From positions 806,001 to 870,000 of the forward strand of contig NZ_CAJPUX010000002.1 of the NCBI RefSeq assembly GCF_905397285.1: 64,000 bases of DNA, given 5' to 3'. Shown here in pieces: positions 45,504-54,904 of the stretch (position 1 is its first letter; each line of letters begins with the position of its first letter). Below the pieces are notes generated by a model that saw only the letters and a list, made by a program, of their open reading frames with translations, was not told the origin of the DNA and made no database searches. Source of the DNA: Cupriavidus plantarum (GTDB taxonomy: Bacteria; Pseudomonadota; Gammaproteobacteria; Burkholderiales; Burkholderiaceae). The position numbers and the translations under genes are program-made.

Positions 45504-46550
45504 ATGCAAAATTCCCACCCCTCGTTGCGCCACCCCTCGTTGCGCCGCCGCGCGCTCACCGCCGCCACGCGGGTGGCTGGCATTGCCGGCGCTGTCGCCG
45601 TTGGTTTCGCCGCTTGTTTCGCTGGTAGTGCGCAGGCGTCCGGCGCGACGAACTGGCCGACCAAGGCCGTGTCGGTCGTGGTGCCATTCCCGGCCGGCGG
45701 TTCCACCGACACAATCGCCCGCATGCTGGCGCAGCCGCTCAACGAGAAGCTCGGCCAGCCGTTCGTCGTCGATAACCGCCCGGGCGCGACCGGTGCGATT
45801 GGCGCGACCTTCGTCAAGCGGGCGCCCGCGGATGGCTACACGATGATGGTGGCGTCCATCGGCGTGTATGCGGTGAACCCGTTCCTGCAGAAGAACCTTG
45901 CCTACGATCCGGCGAAGGATTTCGATCTGCTGACGGTGGCGGTGCGCGCGCCGAACGTGCTGGTGGCCAACCCGGGCTTCCCGGCCAAAACGCTGCCCGA
46001 ACTCGTCGCCTATATGAAGAAGAACCCGGGAAAGGTGACGTTCGCCAATTCGGGCGCGGGTTCGTCGGACCATCTGACTGCCGCGCTGTTCTGGCAGAAG
46101 AGTGGGGCGCAGGGGCTGCATGTGCCGTACAAGGGCGGCGCGCCGGCGATCTCGGATCTGCTGGCCGGTCAGGTCGACGTCTCGTTCCAGAACGTGAACG
46201 CGGTGCTGCAGCATATTCGGTCGGGCAAGCTCAAGGCGCTGGCCGTCACGTCGGAAAAACGTTCGGCGGTGCTACCGGACGTGCCGACGATGGCCGAGGG
46301 CGGCGTGAAGGACGTGGAAGTGTATTCGTGGCAGGCTGCCGCGGCGCCGAAGGGCCTGCCGGCTGACGTCAAGACCCGCCTGCACGGCGCGATCGTGGGG
46401 GCGCTGAAGGAAGAGGGCATGCAGAAGAAACTGAGCGAACAGGGCTTCGAGGTCGTGGCCAACACGCCCGAACAATTCGCGCAGTTCGAGCAGCAGGAAC
46501 TCAAGCGCTGGAAGGAAGTGATCGAGAAGGGCGGGATTACGATGGAGTGA
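45504..46550 (+). CDS. Bug/TctC-family periplasmic receptor, aldarate module 2
   Basis: 348 residues from ATG 45504, with AGGAGA upstream. The N-region contains a perfect 15-bp tandem duplication (45516-45545) giving HPSLRHPSLRRR, then a hydrophobic core and cleavage near AQASG. Bug core: VVPFPAGGSTDTIARMLAQP, VVDNRPGATGAIGATFVKRAPADGYT and VPYKGGAPAISDLLAGQVD. Closely similar to the receptor at 5529, including the APADGYT, NTPEQF and YSWQA segments. Position after gudD suggests glucarate binding (inference). Confidence 0.92.
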   Translation: MQNSHPSLRHPSLRRRALTAATRVAGIAGAVAVGFAACFAGSAQASGATNWPTKAVSVVVPFPAGGSTDTIARMLAQPLNEKLGQPFVVDNRPGATGAIGATFVKRAPADGYTMMVASIGVYAVNPFLQKNLAYDPAKDFDLLTVAVRAPNVLVANPGFPAKTLPELVAYMKKNPGKVTFANSGAGSSDHLTAALFWQKSGAQGLHVPYKGGAPAISDLLAGQVDVSFQNVNAVLQHIRSGKLKALAVTSEKRSAVLPDVPTMAEGGVKDVEVYSWQAAAAPKGLPADVKTRLHGAIVGALKEEGMQKKLSEQGFEVVANTPEQFAQFEQQELKRWKEVIEKGGITME

Positions 46551-46590
46551 TGAGGGGGCCTGGGGCATCGACGGAGGGGGTGGCAAGAAG

Positions 46591-46607
46591 GGGAGGCGCC
46601 GCCTCCC
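46591..46607 (+). terminator. GC hairpin between Bug and LacI genes
   Basis: GGGAGGC-GCC-GCCTCCC, a perfect 7-bp stem 40 bp after the Bug stop. There is no U-tract, so it may attenuate rather than end transcription into the regulator. Confidence 0.45.
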
Positions 46608-46627
46608 GCCTCCATTACAATCACCGC

Positions 46628-47659
46628 ATGTCCCGCACCCCTCTCACCCGTTCCCATCCTCCCGGCGCCAACATCCGCGTTACCCTCAAGGACGTCGCGA
46701 GCGTGGCGGGCGTGTCGGCCATGACGGTCTCGCGCGTGCTCAACGCGCCGGAGACCATCTCCGCCGCGACGGTGGCAAGGGTGCGCGAAGCCATTGCGAG
46801 CACGGGCTATGTGCCAAACAGCGCCGCCAAAGCCTTGCGTTCGAGCAAGAGCCGGCTCATCGCCGCGGTCCTCCCGACGCTCACGGGCTCGGTGTTCCTC
46901 GACACCATCGGCGCGCTCACCGCGGCGCTGGCGCAACGCGGATACCAGCTCATGGTCGGCCAGAGCGGCTACAGCGCGATCGGGGAAGACCAGCTCATCA
47001 CCGACATCATCTCGCGCCGCCCGGACGGTATCGTGCTCACGGGCGTGGTGCATACCGACGAAGGCCGGCGCCGCCTGCTGGCATCGGGCATCCCTATCGT
47101 CGAGACATGGGACCTGACGCCCGAACCGCTCGACGTGCTGATCGGCTTCTCGCATGAAGCCGTCGGCCGCGAGGTGAGCCGCTTTCTCGTCGGCAAGGGC
47201 CGCAAACGGCTGGCGCTGATCGGGGGCGATGACGTCCGGTCGAAACGCCGGTGGAACGCCTTCGCCAAATCCGCGCGCGCGCTGGGTGCCGATGCACCGG
47301 TGGCCCGCTTCGTCCCGGCGCCAACAACGCTTGCCCACGGCAGAGAAACGCTGCGCGCCCTGCTCGACGACGCCCCGGACATAGACGCCATCTTCTGCAG
47401 CTCCGACGCGCTGGCGCTGGGCGTGCTCATCGAAGCCCGCGCGCAGGGCATCGACGTCCCGAAGCGGCTCGCCGTGGTGGGCTTCGGCGACCTCAATTTC
47501 TCCGCGCAGCTGGACCCGGCCCTCACCACGGTCCGCATCGACGGTCCGCGCATTGGCGAACTCGCCGCCCATTGCATCGTGACCCGTGCCCTCGGCGAAC
47601 CGCTCGACGAACGCATCATCGACGTCGGCTTCACGATCGTCGAACGGGAAAGCACCTGA
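46628..47659 (+). CDS. LacI-family regulator of aldarate module 2
   Basis: 343 residues from ATG 46628. HTH VTLKDVASVAGVSAMTVSRVLN and effector domain with IFCSSDALALGVLIEARAQG and DPALTTVRIDGPRIGELAA. Paralogue of the LacI protein at 7889 (shared ISRRPDGIVLTG, PIVETWDL, IGFSHEAVG), but its recognition helix differs (SAMTVSRVL versus SLITASRAL), so its operator may differ. Located downstream of gudD-Bug rather than divergent. Confidence 0.9.
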   Translation: MSRTPLTRSHPPGANIRVTLKDVASVAGVSAMTVSRVLNAPETISAATVARVREAIASTGYVPNSAAKALRSSKSRLIAAVLPTLTGSVFLDTIGALTAALAQRGYQLMVGQSGYSAIGEDQLITDIISRRPDGIVLTGVVHTDEGRRRLLASGIPIVETWDLTPEPLDVLIGFSHEAVGREVSRFLVGKGRKRLALIGGDDVRSKRRWNAFAKSARALGADAPVARFVPAPTTLAHGRETLRALLDDAPDIDAIFCSSDALALGVLIEARAQGIDVPKRLAVVGFGDLNFSAQLDPALTTVRIDGPRIGELAAHCIVTRALGEPLDERIIDVGFTIVEREST

Positions 47660-47692
47660 GCCATCTCGCTGGCCTCAGGCCGCGACCGAAGC

Positions 47693-48460
47693 TCAGATGC
47701 CTTGCCCACCGGACACTTCGATCCGCTGCGCGTTCACCCACCGATTGCTCTCCGACAGCAGGCTCGCGATCATGGGCCCGATGTCGTCGGGCACGCCAGC
47801 CCGGCCGAGCGCCGTCATGTCGGCGAAGAGCTTGTTGATCTCGGGGTTGTCGCGCACCGCGCCGCCACCGAAGTCCGTCTCGATCGCGCCCGGCGCGACG
47901 GTGTTCACGGCAATGCCGCGCGCGCCAAGTTCCTTGGCCATATAGACCGACAGCACTTCCACCGCGGCCTTGACCGCCGCATACGCACCGTAGCCGGGAA
48001 AGGAAACGCGCGTCAGGCCGCTCGACAGGTTGACGACGCGCCCGCCATCGGCGATCAGCGGCAGCAGCGCCTGCGTCAGGAAATAGACGCCCTTGAAGTG
48101 CACGTTGACGAGGCCGTCGAACTGGGCCTCGGTCGTGTCCGCGATCAGCGCGTATTCGCCGTGCCCCGCGTTGTTGACGAGGTGGTCGAACGTCTCGCGC
48201 CGCCACGTGTCGCGCAGCGCGGTACGCAGCTGCGCGGCAAAGGCGGGGAACGTGGAGACGTTGCCCACGTCGAGCTGCAGCGCCCGCGCCTTGCGGCCCA
48301 TGGCTTCGATTTGCGCGACCACGGCGCCGGCTTCCGCCGCGTTGCGCTGGTAGGTCACGATCACGTCGCTTCCGCTGCGGGCGATAGCGAGCGCGGTATT
48401 GCGGCCGAGGCCGCGGCTGGCGCCGGTAACGAGGGCGATCGGGGTGGTGGCTTGGGTCAT
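47693..48460 (-). CDS. Short-chain dehydrogenase/reductase
   Basis: 255 residues. Classical SDR: cofactor motif VTGASRGLGRNTA, NNAG, catalytic Ser in VVNLSSGLT and YxxxK in YAAVKAAVE; PGAIETDF after the active site. N-terminal Arg in SRGLG and TYQRNAAEA suggest NADP(H). Divergent from an AraC regulator, a common SDR/AraC pairing. Substrate unknown. Confidence 0.9.
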   Translation of the reverse strand: MTQATTPIALVTGASRGLGRNTALAIARSGSDVIVTYQRNAAEAGAVVAQIEAMGRKARALQLDVGNVSTFPAFAAQLRTALRDTWRRETFDHLVNNAGHGEYALIADTTEAQFDGLVNVHFKGVYFLTQALLPLIADGGRVVNLSSGLTRVSFPGYGAYAAVKAAVEVLSVYMAKELGARGIAVNTVAPGAIETDFGGGAVRDNPEINKLFADMTALGRAGVPDDIGPMIASLLSESNRWVNAQRIEVSGGQGI

Positions 48461-48629
48461 GTCTGGCTCCTTGAAAGGGTTGCGGGTTGGTGCGTCGAAT
48501 TATTGGAGTTCGCCGCCCGATAGCCTTAGTCAATTCCTCTCCCTTGCTTGCCTGATCCTCCGAATCCACGACACCGAGGGGTGAGGGAGGGGTAGCGACG
48601 ACGCGCGGGATGGGGCTACCATCGCTGGC

Positions 48630-49520
48630 ATGAACGACGCCCTGCTCGATGCCGTCCGCCGTTACACGGACACGTACGCCGATGCCGACGGTCTGGCCCG
48701 CACGCCCGTGCCCGGCCTGACCACGATCCGCTCGACCTCGCCGAGCGGGCTGCTCTATGCCATCGCGCGTCCCCTCGTATGCCTGGTGCTACAGGGGACC
48801 AAACAGGTGACCATGGGCGCGCGAACGCTCACGTTCCGGCCCGGGGACTCGCTGCTGATCACCGCCGACGTGCCGACCGTGAGCCAGGTGACGGCCGCCA
48901 GCGCGGCGCGGCCCTATCTGTCGCTCGTGCTGGACCTCGACCCCGCGGTGATCGCGGATCTGAGCCTGCAGATGCAATCCGCCCCGGTGTCCGATAGTCT
49001 GGCCGTGCGCTTCGAACCCACCGATGGCGAGGTGGCTGACGCCGCGCTCCGGCTGATGCGCTTGCTCGAACGGCCGGAGGCCGTGCCCGTGCTCCACGCG
49101 CAGCGCGTGCGCGAACTCCATTACTGGTTGCTCGAAGGGCGGCATGGCGCGGCGATCCGCCGGCTCGGCTGGCCCGAGGGCAATGCGCGCCGCGTGTCGC
49201 GGGCGGTCGCCGTGCTGCGCGAGGCATTCGCGCAGCCGCTGCCGATGGAGCGGCTGGCCAGCGTGGCGGGCATGAGCCCGTCCTCGTTCTATCAGCACTT
49301 TCGGGCCGTCACGTCGCTGTCGCCCTTGCAGTTTCAGAAGCAGTTGCGCCTGATCGAAGCGCGGCGGCTGATGCTCGCCGATGGCCTGACCGCGAGCGAT
49401 GCGGCCTTCGCGGTCGGCTACGAGAGCGTGCCGCAGTTCACGCGCGAGTACCGCCGCATGTTCGGGCTGCCGCCCGCCCGGGATGCCGAGACGCTGCGCG
49501 GGGCCGTGGCCGCCGCCTAG
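48630..49520 (+). CDS. AraC-family regulator with AraC_N-type sensor domain
   Basis: 296 residues. N-terminal cupin-like AraC_N domain (ARPLVCLVLQGTKQVTMGAR, FRPGDSLLITADVP) and a C-terminal double HTH (PMERLASVAGMSPSSFYQHF, LQFQKQLRLIEARRLML, AFAVGYESVPQFTREYRRMF). Divergent from the SDR gene with 169 bp between, so it probably controls it. Confidence 0.9.
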   Translation: MNDALLDAVRRYTDTYADADGLARTPVPGLTTIRSTSPSGLLYAIARPLVCLVLQGTKQVTMGARTLTFRPGDSLLITADVPTVSQVTAASAARPYLSLVLDLDPAVIADLSLQMQSAPVSDSLAVRFEPTDGEVADAALRLMRLLERPEAVPVLHAQRVRELHYWLLEGRHGAAIRRLGWPEGNARRVSRAVAVLREAFAQPLPMERLASVAGMSPSSFYQHFRAVTSLSPLQFQKQLRLIEARRLMLADGLTASDAAFAVGYESVPQFTREYRRMFGLPPARDAETLRGAVAAA

Positions 49521-49607
49521 GTTGGACCCGCTTCAGTTCGCGCCGAGTCAGTTCGCCACGTAGGCCTTGCCGCGAAACTTCCACGCCACCGGTGTGTCGT
49601 TAAGATC

Positions 49608-50708
49608 ATGGACATCGATTTCCTCATCTACCATCCGTGGTTCAACACTTGGGCCGTCGCGCTCATCGCCGTCGTGGTCGCGCTCATCGCGCACAAGCTC
49701 GGCGGGCTGCTGCTGCTACGCATCGCGCGCCATTCGCCGGTACTCGGCGCCATCCTGACCAAGATCCGCACGCCGGCGAAGTTCGTGCTGCCGCTGCTGG
49801 CCTTGCAGACGGTATGGCAGGCCGCGCCGGACGACCTCCGCTGGATCGACAACGTGCGCCATGTCAATGGCCTGCTGATGATCGCGGCGGTGACGTGGCT
49901 GATCGTGCGAATCATCGCGGGCTTCGCGCAAGGCATCCTGCTCAGGCATCCCGTGGACGTGGCCGACAACGTCGCCGCGCGACGCATCCATACGCAGACG
50001 CGCGTGCTATCGCGCATCGCGATGACTCTGGTGATGGTGATGGGCGCCGCCATGCTCCTCATGACGTTTCCGGGCGCGAGGCAGGTCGGCGCGAGTCTGC
50101 TGGCATCGGCCGGGGTCGTCGGTCTGATCGCCGGTTTCGCGGCCAAGCCCGTCTTCAGCAACATGATCGCGGGCCTGCAGCTCGCGCTCACGCAGCCGAT
50201 CCGGCTCGACGACGTGCTGATCGTCGAGGGCGAGTGGGGCAGGGTGGAGGAAATTACCGGTACTTATGTCGTTCTCAAGATCTGGGACGAACGGCGCCTG
50301 ATCATTCCGCTGCAATACTTTATCGAGAAGCCGTTCCAGAACTGGACGCGCAACAACTCGGCGCTGATGGGCTCCGTCTTCTTCTATGTCGACTACGGCA
50401 TGCCGCTGGCACCGCTGCGCAAGGAACTCGAGCGCATCGTCCGCGCCGCGCCCGAGTGGGACCAGCGCTTCTTCAACCTCGTCGTGGCCGACACGACCGA
50501 GCGCACGATGCAGCTGCGCGTGCTCTGCACGGCTGCATCGTCAGGCCTGGCATGGGACCTGCGTTGCGTGGTCCGCGAGGGCCTCATCGATTTCATGCAG
50601 CGCGAGTATCCGCAGTTCCTGCCCCGGCTGCGTATTGAAGGGGACGTCGACCATAAAGGGGACGTCGCCAACGGCCCCGCCCGGGGTCCGGAAGGCGCCC
50701 CGGCTTGA
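49608..50708 (+). CDS. MscS-family mechanosensitive channel
   Basis: 366 residues. About four hydrophobic segments, then the pore helix and beta domain of MscS: VGASLLASAGVVGLIAGFAA, VFSNMIAGLQLALTQPIRLDD and EGEWGRVEEITGTYVVLKIW. It is longer at the N-terminus than E. coli MscS, as in plant- and soil-bacterial MscS-like proteins. A short in-frame duplication (EGDVDHKGDVANG) lies at the C-terminus. Releases solutes on osmotic downshock. No clear ribosome site before ATG 49608. Confidence 0.92.
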   Translation: MDIDFLIYHPWFNTWAVALIAVVVALIAHKLGGLLLLRIARHSPVLGAILTKIRTPAKFVLPLLALQTVWQAAPDDLRWIDNVRHVNGLLMIAAVTWLIVRIIAGFAQGILLRHPVDVADNVAARRIHTQTRVLSRIAMTLVMVMGAAMLLMTFPGARQVGASLLASAGVVGLIAGFAAKPVFSNMIAGLQLALTQPIRLDDVLIVEGEWGRVEEITGTYVVLKIWDERRLIIPLQYFIEKPFQNWTRNNSALMGSVFFYVDYGMPLAPLRKELERIVRAAPEWDQRFFNLVVADTTERTMQLRVLCTAASSGLAWDLRCVVREGLIDFMQREYPQFLPRLRIEGDVDHKGDVANGPARGPEGAPA

Positions 50709-50733
50709 ACACTAACAACAACGGAGCAAATCC

Positions 50734-51315
50734 ATGCAACGCCCAACGACAAGATTTGGCGCGACGCTCGCAAGGGGCGTCGTCTTCGGTGCCGCCTTGA
50801 TTGGCACCACCCTCCTGCTGCAAGCCTGCGGCGCCTTCGCGGGCGGCAAGCGCGGCAATGACGCCGTCCCGCAGCCGGCCAAGTCCGTGGACCTTGAACG
50901 CTATCTTGGCAAGTGGTATGAGTACGCGCGCTACGAGAACCGCTTCGAGCGCGACTGCGACTATGTCACGGCGGAATACGGCAAGCGCGACGACGGCAAG
51001 GTGTCCGTGCGCAATACGTGCGGCGCCCGTCCTGGCGAGACGGGTAAGACCTCCGAAGGCCGCGCGCGCGTGGTGCCGGACAGCGGCAATGCCAAGCTCG
51101 AGGTGTCCTTCTTCGGGCCGTTCTACGTCGGCGACTACTGGGTGCTCGACCACGCGGACGACTATTCGTGGTCGATCGTCGGCGAACCGTCGGGCCGCTT
51201 CCTGTGGATTCTCACGCGTCAGCCGAAACCGTCCGCCACCGAGGGCAAGGCCCTGATCGACCGCGCGCGGGCACTGGGCTATGACACCTCGATGCTGCGC
51301 ATGACGGCGCAATAG
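50734..51315 (+). CDS. Outer-membrane lipocalin (Blc-like)
   Basis: 193 residues. Lipobox LLLQACG predicts a lipoprotein; the lipocalin signature DLERYLGKWYEYARYENRFE and the FFGPFYVGDYWVLDHADDYSW strand pair follow. Bacterial lipocalins bind fatty acids or lysophospholipids at the inner face of the outer membrane. It starts 25 bp after the MscS gene, so both may be co-transcribed in an envelope-stress unit (inference). Confidence 0.93.
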   Translation: MQRPTTRFGATLARGVVFGAALIGTTLLLQACGAFAGGKRGNDAVPQPAKSVDLERYLGKWYEYARYENRFERDCDYVTAEYGKRDDGKVSVRNTCGARPGETGKTSEGRARVVPDSGNAKLEVSFFGPFYVGDYWVLDHADDYSWSIVGEPSGRFLWILTRQPKPSATEGKALIDRARALGYDTSMLRMTAQ

Positions 51316-51477
51316 GGCGTTGATGCGGCGCTGCGGCAAAATTTGCAAAGCCGGCGGCAACGTGTACAAATTGCAGCGCGGGGGAACCTCGCGAAAGCCG
51401 GTGAATCCAATGGGCGTCGCTCCGGCATGGGTCGTGCTTCAAGGCCTCCATTCCAAACGACCGAGCGACAGCCCATC

Positions 51478-53658
51478 ATGCGCGATCATCGCATCAGCGA
51501 AGGACATCCTTTTCCCCTTGGCGCCACGTGGGACGGCAGTGGCGTCAACTTCGCGTTGTTCTCGGCGAACGCCACGCGCGTCGAGCTTTGTCTGTTCGAT
51601 CCGGAGGGCAAGACCGAGACCGAACGGATCGAGCTCCCCGAGTTCACGGACGAGGTCTGGCATGTGCGCGTGGATGGCCTGGGGCCGGGTACCGTCTACG
51701 GTTATCGCGTGCACGGTCCGTACGATCCCGAGAACGGCCATCGCTTCAATCCCAACAAGCTCCTGCTCGACCCCTACGCCAAGTCGTATATCGGGCAACT
51801 GACTTGGGACCATGCCGTCTTCGGCTACACCATCGGCGCCGAGGGCGAAGACCTGACCTTCGACGAACGCGACAGCGCCCCCTTCGTGCCGAAGTGCGTG
51901 GTCGTCGATCAGGAATTCGGCTGGAGCCATCCGCTCGCCGCGCGCGTGCCCTGGGACCGCAGCATCGTCTATGAGACGCACGTGCGCGGCTATACGATGC
52001 GGCATCCCGATGTGCCTGAGAAACTGCGCGGCACGTTCGAGGGGCTCGGACAGCGCGCGGTCATCGACTACATCCGCAGCCTCGGCGTGACGTCGGTGGA
52101 ACTGCTGCCTATCCATGCGTACCTGAACGACAGCCATTTGCTCGACAAGGGGCTGACTAACTTCTGGGGCTACAACACCATTGGCTTCTTTGCTCCGGAT
52201 CCGCGCTTTTTCGCGCGCAACGACGCGCGCAAGGCGGGCGAACTCGCCGAGCTCAAGCAGATGATCGACAACTACCACGAGGCGGGCCTCGAGGTGCTGC
52301 TCGACGTCGTGTACAACCACACGGCCGAGGGCAACGAGCGGGGCGCGACGCTGTCGTTCCGCGGCATCGACAATGCGTCGTACTATCGGCTGATGCCCGA
52401 CCAGAAGCGCTATTACATCAACGACACGGGTACGGGCAACACGCTGAACCTCTCGCATCCGCGCGTGCTGCAGATGGTAACGGACAGCCTGCGGTACTGG
52501 GTGACCGAGATGCAGGTCGATGGCTTCCGCTTCGACCTGGCCACCATTCTCGCGCGCGAGCCCAACGGCTTCGACTACGAAAGCGGCTTCCTCAAGGCGT
52601 GCCGGCAGGATCCGATTCTCTCCAGCGTGAAGCTGATCGCCGAGCCGTGGGACTGCGGCCCCGGCGGTTATCAGGTCGGTAACTTCCCGCCCGGATGGGC
52701 CGAATGGAACGACAAGTACCGCGATACGGTGCGCAAGTTCTGGAAGGGCGAGGAGGGCGTGGTGCCGGAACTGGCCACGCGGATCACTGGTTCGGCCGAC
52801 CTGTTCGATCATCGGGGACGCCGTCCATGGGCCAGCGTCAACTTCCTGACCGCGCACGACGGCTTTACGCTGCACGATCTGGTGTCGTACAACGACAAGC
52901 ACAACGACGCCAATGGCGAGGAGAACCGCGACGGCCATTCGGACAACATTTCATGGAACTGCGGCGCCGAGGGGGAGACGGACGACCCCGAGATCCTCGC
53001 GCTGCGCGAGCGCCAGAAGCGGAACATGCTCGCCACGCTGTTGTTGTCGCAGGGCACGCCGATGATCTGCGCGGGCGATGAGTTCGGGCGCACGCAGCAG
53101 GGCAACAACAATGCGTACTGCCAGGACAACGAGATCAGCTGGGTCGATTGGAACCGCACCGAGACGGCCGCGGCGCTGACGGCGTTCGTGCAGAACATGA
53201 TCACGTTGCGGCAGGCTCTGCCCGTGCTGCGCCGGACGCGCTTTCTCAATGGCACGCTCGACGAAGCGTTGCAGGTGGCCGACGTGCGGTGGATCGATGC
53301 GGGCGGTAGCGACCTGACGGAGGCACAGTGGGGCGATCCGAACATGCGTTGCTTCGGCCTGGTGCTCGATGGCCGCGCGCGCGCCACCGGCATCCGGCGC
53401 GCCGCGTCTGACGCCACGGTGCTGATCGTGTTCAACGCGCACCATGACGTGGTGGACTTTCAGCTGCCGGAGATTCCGGGGACGGATCGGTGGACGTGCC
53501 TGATCGACACCAATATGCCGGTGCGGGACACGCTGCCGACGTTTACGTCGGGCGATGTCTATCAGGTGACGGGCCGCTCCGTGCTGGTCTTCTCGCTGGA
53601 GGCAACGGGATCCACGCAGCGCGTGTTCGATCGGCTCGAGCGTGAGTTGAAGAGCTAA
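51478..53658 (+). CDS. glgX: Glycogen debranching enzyme
   Basis: 726 residues from ATG 51478. N-terminal CBM48 (FPLGATWDGSGVNFALFSAN), then a GH13 barrel with the GlgX sequence pattern (YNTIGFFAPDPRFF, LLDVVYNHTAEGNE); nucleophile Asp in VDGFRFDLATIL, acid Glu in KLIAEPWDCGPGG and the third Asp in FLTAHDGFTLHD. It hydrolyses alpha-1,6 branches of phosphorylase-limited glycogen. No other glycogen gene is nearby. The stop overlaps the convergent dehydrogenase stop by 4 bp. Confidence 0.96.
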   Translation: MRDHRISEGHPFPLGATWDGSGVNFALFSANATRVELCLFDPEGKTETERIELPEFTDEVWHVRVDGLGPGTVYGYRVHGPYDPENGHRFNPNKLLLDPYAKSYIGQLTWDHAVFGYTIGAEGEDLTFDERDSAPFVPKCVVVDQEFGWSHPLAARVPWDRSIVYETHVRGYTMRHPDVPEKLRGTFEGLGQRAVIDYIRSLGVTSVELLPIHAYLNDSHLLDKGLTNFWGYNTIGFFAPDPRFFARNDARKAGELAELKQMIDNYHEAGLEVLLDVVYNHTAEGNERGATLSFRGIDNASYYRLMPDQKRYYINDTGTGNTLNLSHPRVLQMVTDSLRYWVTEMQVDGFRFDLATILAREPNGFDYESGFLKACRQDPILSSVKLIAEPWDCGPGGYQVGNFPPGWAEWNDKYRDTVRKFWKGEEGVVPELATRITGSADLFDHRGRRPWASVNFLTAHDGFTLHDLVSYNDKHNDANGEENRDGHSDNISWNCGAEGETDDPEILALRERQKRNMLATLLLSQGTPMICAGDEFGRTQQGNNNAYCQDNEISWVDWNRTETAAALTAFVQNMITLRQALPVLRRTRFLNGTLDEALQVADVRWIDAGGSDLTEAQWGDPNMRCFGLVLDGRARATGIRRAASDATVLIVFNAHHDVVDFQLPEIPGTDRWTCLIDTNMPVRDTLPTFTSGDVYQVTGRSVLVFSLEATGSTQRVFDRLERELKS

Positions 53659-54857
53659 CGTGCGGCGTCGGGCCCCAGCGGCTTGAGCGCCGGGGGCCGC
53701 TGTACCTCCGCCGCGGCCGCGGCAAATATTGCCGCGCGATCCCCATCGCGTGGCGGATAGATCCGCTCGCGGTTGATGACCTGCTTGGTGGCCTTGGCGC
53801 GCATGCCATCGTCCACGACGACACGATCCCAACCCTGCGCGTACACCGCGCCCAGCGGCCCGAGGTCGATGATGTTCGTATACCAATCGATATCGAGCGC
53901 CCGCATGGCGGTCCCGGCAATCGAACAAACGGCGTTGTACCCTGCATAGCGCCCCATGGGCCTTGCGTGCTGGCACGACATGACCGAGGGATGCACGCCG
54001 TCGATCGAGGCATGCGCGACGTCGCCGGCCGCGAAGACGTCGGGCACGCCCTGCACGCGCATATACGCGTCGACCAGGAGGCGTCCCTGCGTGTCGCGGT
54101 CTCCCGGCACGCGCGCGGTGAGTCCGCTCGCACGCATGCCCGCGCACCAGACGACCGTGGCCGCGGCGATGACCGTGCCATTCGTGAGCGTGACCCCATC
54201 CGCCGCGACGGCGGCAAGCGACGTGCGCGGCATGAGTTCGATGCCGAGGGCCCGGCACGCACGCTCGCCCTTACCCTCACCCTTACCCTCGCCTTCGCCC
54301 TCACCCAATAGCGCGCGCAACCGGGCGGGCAACTCGCACGCGAGCTCGACGCCCGTCGCGCCGGACCCGACCACCACGACCGTCCATCGCCCCGGCCGCG
54401 CGGGCGGCGCGTGTGGCCCGGGCAGTGCCGCCAGTGCCGCCAGTGCCGCAAAATGGGCCTGCAAGCGCATGGCGCCGGCGTACGTGTCGATATCAAACAG
54501 GTGCTCGGCGCCGGGCAGCGCTGGGCGCGCGAGTTCGCTGCCGCTGGCAAGGATGAGCTTGTCGTAAGCCAACACGGTATCCCCGACATGCACGGCATGC
54601 CGAGCCGTATCGATGTCGGTCACGTCTCCAACGACCAGCGACACGCCAATCGGATCGAGAACGCCATGCAGCGGCACCCGCGTCGCCGCGAGGTCCGCCT
54701 CGTAATTGCGCACGCGAATACTGTGCTGGTCGTTCCGGTTCACTAGCGTGATCCTTACCGGCACACGCAGTTCGTCCGCGGTCCGCGCCGCGGCGGCCGC
54801 GCTCCACAGGCCGGCGAATCCGCCCCCCACCACCACGATGCGCGCGATACCGTCCAT
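53655..54857 (-). CDS. NDH-2-like FAD-dependent NAD(P)H dehydrogenase
   Basis: 400 residues from ATG 54857 with GGGGAG upstream. Two dinucleotide-binding folds: FAD site IVVVGGGFAGLWSAAAAAR and NAD site WTVVVVGSGATGVELACELP, plus DVFAAGDVAHA. Pyridine nucleotide-disulfide oxidoreductase family, resembling type II NADH dehydrogenases but without a clear membrane anchor. Contains an Ala/Leu 9-bp repeat and a GEGEGKGEGK stretch from 6- to 12-bp repeats. It lies directly downstream of the T3SS genes on the same strand. Confidence 0.85.
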   Translation of the reverse strand: MDGIARIVVVGGGFAGLWSAAAAARTADELRVPVRITLVNRNDQHSIRVRNYEADLAATRVPLHGVLDPIGVSLVVGDVTDIDTARHAVHVGDTVLAYDKLILASGSELARPALPGAEHLFDIDTYAGAMRLQAHFAALAALAALPGPHAPPARPGRWTVVVVGSGATGVELACELPARLRALLGEGEGEGKGEGKGERACRALGIELMPRTSLAAVAADGVTLTNGTVIAAATVVWCAGMRASGLTARVPGDRDTQGRLLVDAYMRVQGVPDVFAAGDVAHASIDGVHPSVMSCQHARPMGRYAGYNAVCSIAGTAMRALDIDWYTNIIDLGPLGAVYAQGWDRVVVDDGMRAKATKQVINRERIYPPRDGDRAAIFAAAAAEVQRPPALKPLGPDAAR

Positions 54858-54904
54858 GTGCCGCTCCCCTGACGCCAACCCACCCATCATAGGAGCCAAC
54901 GGGT

